From an uncultured Clostridia bacterium (GTDB taxonomy: Bacteria; Bacillota; Clostridia; Oscillospirales; Ruminococcaceae): DNA of 5,538 bases. This document shows, piece by piece, positions 4,422-5,538 of this stretch (positions are counted from its first letter, which is position 1; each line of letters begins with the position of its first letter). Location of the stretch: NCBI GenBank assembly GCA_945835425.1, contig CAMAJC010000141.1, positions 1 through 5,538 on the forward strand, read 5' to 3'. The notes under the pieces were generated by a model that searched no databases, was not told the DNA's origin, and saw only the letters and a list, made by a program, of their open reading frames with translations. The translations under genes were made by a program, and so were the position numbers.

Positions 4422-5198
4422 ATGAAGATTGTAGTAAAAGTCGGAACGTCCACCCTGGCGCACCCAACCGGTATGCTGAATATACGCAGGGTAGCGGAGC
4501 TCTGCCGGGTGCTGAGTGATCTGAAAAATGCAGGACATCAGATCATTTTAGTCTCGTCCGGCGCCATCGGCATGGGCATCGGCAAGCTCTCCCTTCCGGA
4601 GCGTCCGCACGATATTCCGACTAAACAGGCGGCGGCTTCCGTCGGCCAGTGCGAGCTGATGTATACATACAACAAGGAATTTGCCGAATATAATCATACG
4701 GTTGCCCAGATTCTGCTGACCGTGCTGGACATTCAGGACGAGCAGCACCGATTAAATTTCCAGAACACAATGAACCGGCTGCTGCAGCTGGGCGCCCTGC
4801 CGGTCATCAACGAAAACGACAGCGTCGCGACCGAGGAACTGGAGATCGACAACGATACCATGGGTGCCCTGGTGGCCATTTCGGTGCAGGCAGACCTGCT
4901 GGTGCTCCTCTCGGACATCGAGGGCCTGTACACTGCCGACCCGCACAAGGACCCGAAGGCTCAGCTGATTCATGATGTGCTCACCCTGACGCCGGAGATC
5001 ATCGCCCTGGCCGGTGGGGAAGGCTCGTCCCTGGGCACCGGCGGCATGGCGACCAAACTCAAAGCCGCTTCGATGGTGAACGCCGAGGGGATCGACATGA
5101 TCATTGCCAACGGCGCAAAACCGGAGCTGCTCTACGATATCATCGACGGAAAGCCGGTCGGGACCCGTTTTTACGGGGTATCTCCGACGGCGGTGTAA
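4422..5198 (+). CDS. proB: Glutamate 5-kinase, short form without PUA domain
   Basis: Catalyses ATP-dependent phosphorylation of L-glutamate to gamma-glutamyl phosphate, the first step of proline synthesis, in the cytoplasm. The 258-residue amino-acid kinase domain is complete: KVGTSTL (6-12, Lys6), VSSGAIGMGIG (44-54), QAAASVGQ (69-76), PVINENDSV (127-135), DNDTMGA (143-149), LSDIEGLYTADP (163-174) and GTGGMATKLKAA (205-216, Lys212). Enterobacterial ProB is about 367 residues because of a C-terminal PUA domain; here the protein ends right after the kinase domain, as in several Gram-positive and epsilon-proteobacterial ProB enzymes. ATG at 4422 follows AAAGGAG by 11 nt. The stop overlaps the ribosome binding site for proA, so the two are coupled. 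Proline feedback is likely through the kinase domain itself, but cannot be judged from this sequence. Confidence 0.97.
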   Translation: MKIVVKVGTSTLAHPTGMLNIRRVAELCRVLSDLKNAGHQIILVSSGAIGMGIGKLSLPERPHDIPTKQAAASVGQCELMYTYNKEFAEYNHTVAQILLTVLDIQDEQHRLNFQNTMNRLLQLGALPVINENDSVATEELEIDNDTMGALVAISVQADLLVLLSDIEGLYTADPHKDPKAQLIHDVLTLTPEIIALAGGEGSSLGTGGMATKLKAASMVNAEGIDMIIANGAKPELLYDIIDGKPVGTRFYGVSPTAV

Positions 5199-5210
5199 AG
5201 GAGGAATCCC

Positions 5211-5538
5211 ATGACGACCAGAGACATTCTTGTAAACGCGAAAGCTGCCGCACCGGCGCTTTTGGCCTGCGGGACAGAGGAAAAAAACGCAGCCCTTCTC
5301 GCCATGGCGGACGCGCTGACCGCATCGGAAGCAGAAATCCTCGCCGAAAATGCGCGGGACATGGAAGCGGCCAGAGGGCACATTTCCGAGGTCATGCTCG
5401 ACCGTCTGCAGCTGACCCCTTCCCGCATCGCCGGTATGGCGGACGGCATCCGGGAGGTAGCGGCGCTGCCTGACCCTGCAAGGGTGCTGGAGCGCACCAA
5501 GCGCTCGAACGGCCTTGTGATCGAAAAAACCGCGGTGC
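5211..5538 (+). CDS. proA: Gamma-glutamyl phosphate reductase (N-terminal part only)
   Basis: Second enzyme of proline synthesis: NADPH-dependent reduction of gamma-glutamyl phosphate to glutamate-5-semialdehyde, which cyclises to pyrroline-5-carboxylate. Only the first 109 codons are in the window and the frame is open to the right edge; the full protein is normally about 415-420 residues. The product starts MTTRDILVNAKAAAPALLAC. The conserved family stretch DRLQLTPSRIAGMADGIREV is followed by AALPDP and then NGLVIEKTAV, leading toward the nucleotide-binding fold; the catalytic cysteine lies beyond the edge. ATG at 5211 follows AAAGGAGG by 6 nt, and that site overlaps the proB stop, 12 nt upstream. 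proB-proA order and ProA similarity together make this call firm. proC is not in the window. Confidence 0.95.
   Translation, partial: MTTRDILVNAKAAAPALLACGTEEKNAALLAMADALTASEAEILAENARDMEAARGHISEVMLDRLQLTPSRIAGMADGIREVAALPDPARVLERTKRSNGLVIEKTAV

Noticed and set aside
4752..5381. Minus-strand open frame of 209 codons over proB/proA
   Set aside because: It crosses the firmly assigned proB-proA junction in antisense; Arg/His/Gly-rich composition is typical of a shadow frame.
1..5538. CRISPR array, insertion sequence, tRNA or phage signs
   Set aside because: No regular repeat-spacer pattern, transposase motif, terminal inverted repeats, tRNA cloverleaf or phage gene was seen on either strand.

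Overview
The window looks like a chromosomal segment from a Gram-positive Firmicute, most likely a Clostridia/Ruminococcaceae-type gut or anaerobe genome. The evidence is strong AGGAGG-type ribosome binding sites, consensus sigma-A promoters, a lipoprotein-anchored solute-binding protein with a serine/glycine linker, a short ProB without a PUA domain, and GC-rich genes separated by AT-rich spacers. The species cannot be named from this sequence.

Layout. From 1 to about 1960 the minus strand carries a polar amino-acid ABC importer operon. In transcription order it has a near-consensus promoter (1933-1961), a structured 5' leader of about 130 nt, a binding lipoprotein (926-1792), an intercistronic hairpin (873-903), a first permease (160-855), and the first 49 codons of a second permease (1-147). 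The operon runs off the left edge, where the ATPase gene is probably located. The binding protein and permeases resemble the cystine/polar amino-acid group, but the substrate is not proven. From about 1978 to 2336 there is an AT-rich divergent spacer with no convincing gene but several inverted repeats and a plus-strand promoter (2228-2256). This promoter drives a two-gene unit: an ATP-grasp ligase-like protein (2337-3527) and, 4 nt later, a small alpha/beta-hydrolase of the esterase type (3532-4272), closed by a strong intrinsic terminator (4286-4319). A fresh promoter (4341-4369) then starts the proline biosynthesis operon: proB (4422-5198) followed by proA (5211 to the right edge, partial).

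How the genes work together. The importer proteins form one uptake system. ProB and ProA catalyse the first two steps from glutamate toward proline. The ATP-grasp/esterase pair has all the expected catalytic motifs but no assignable product; tight coupling suggests one enzyme makes, and the other cleaves or transfers, an acyl, amide or ester bond.

Most interesting points. (1) The importer leader can fold into a closed three-helix RNA: an 8-bp helix pairs the extreme 5' end of the predicted transcript with the bases just before the ribosome binding site, and it encloses a long terminator-like hairpin and a second hairpin. This looks like an undescribed cis-regulatory RNA. (2) The motif TCCTGCAAA occurs three times in the divergent spacer, twice as a perfect inverted repeat around the importer -35 box, and a close variant sits in the proB promoter spacer. 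(3) The ATP-grasp/esterase unit is of unknown function and its ATP-grasp gene shows strong codon bias.
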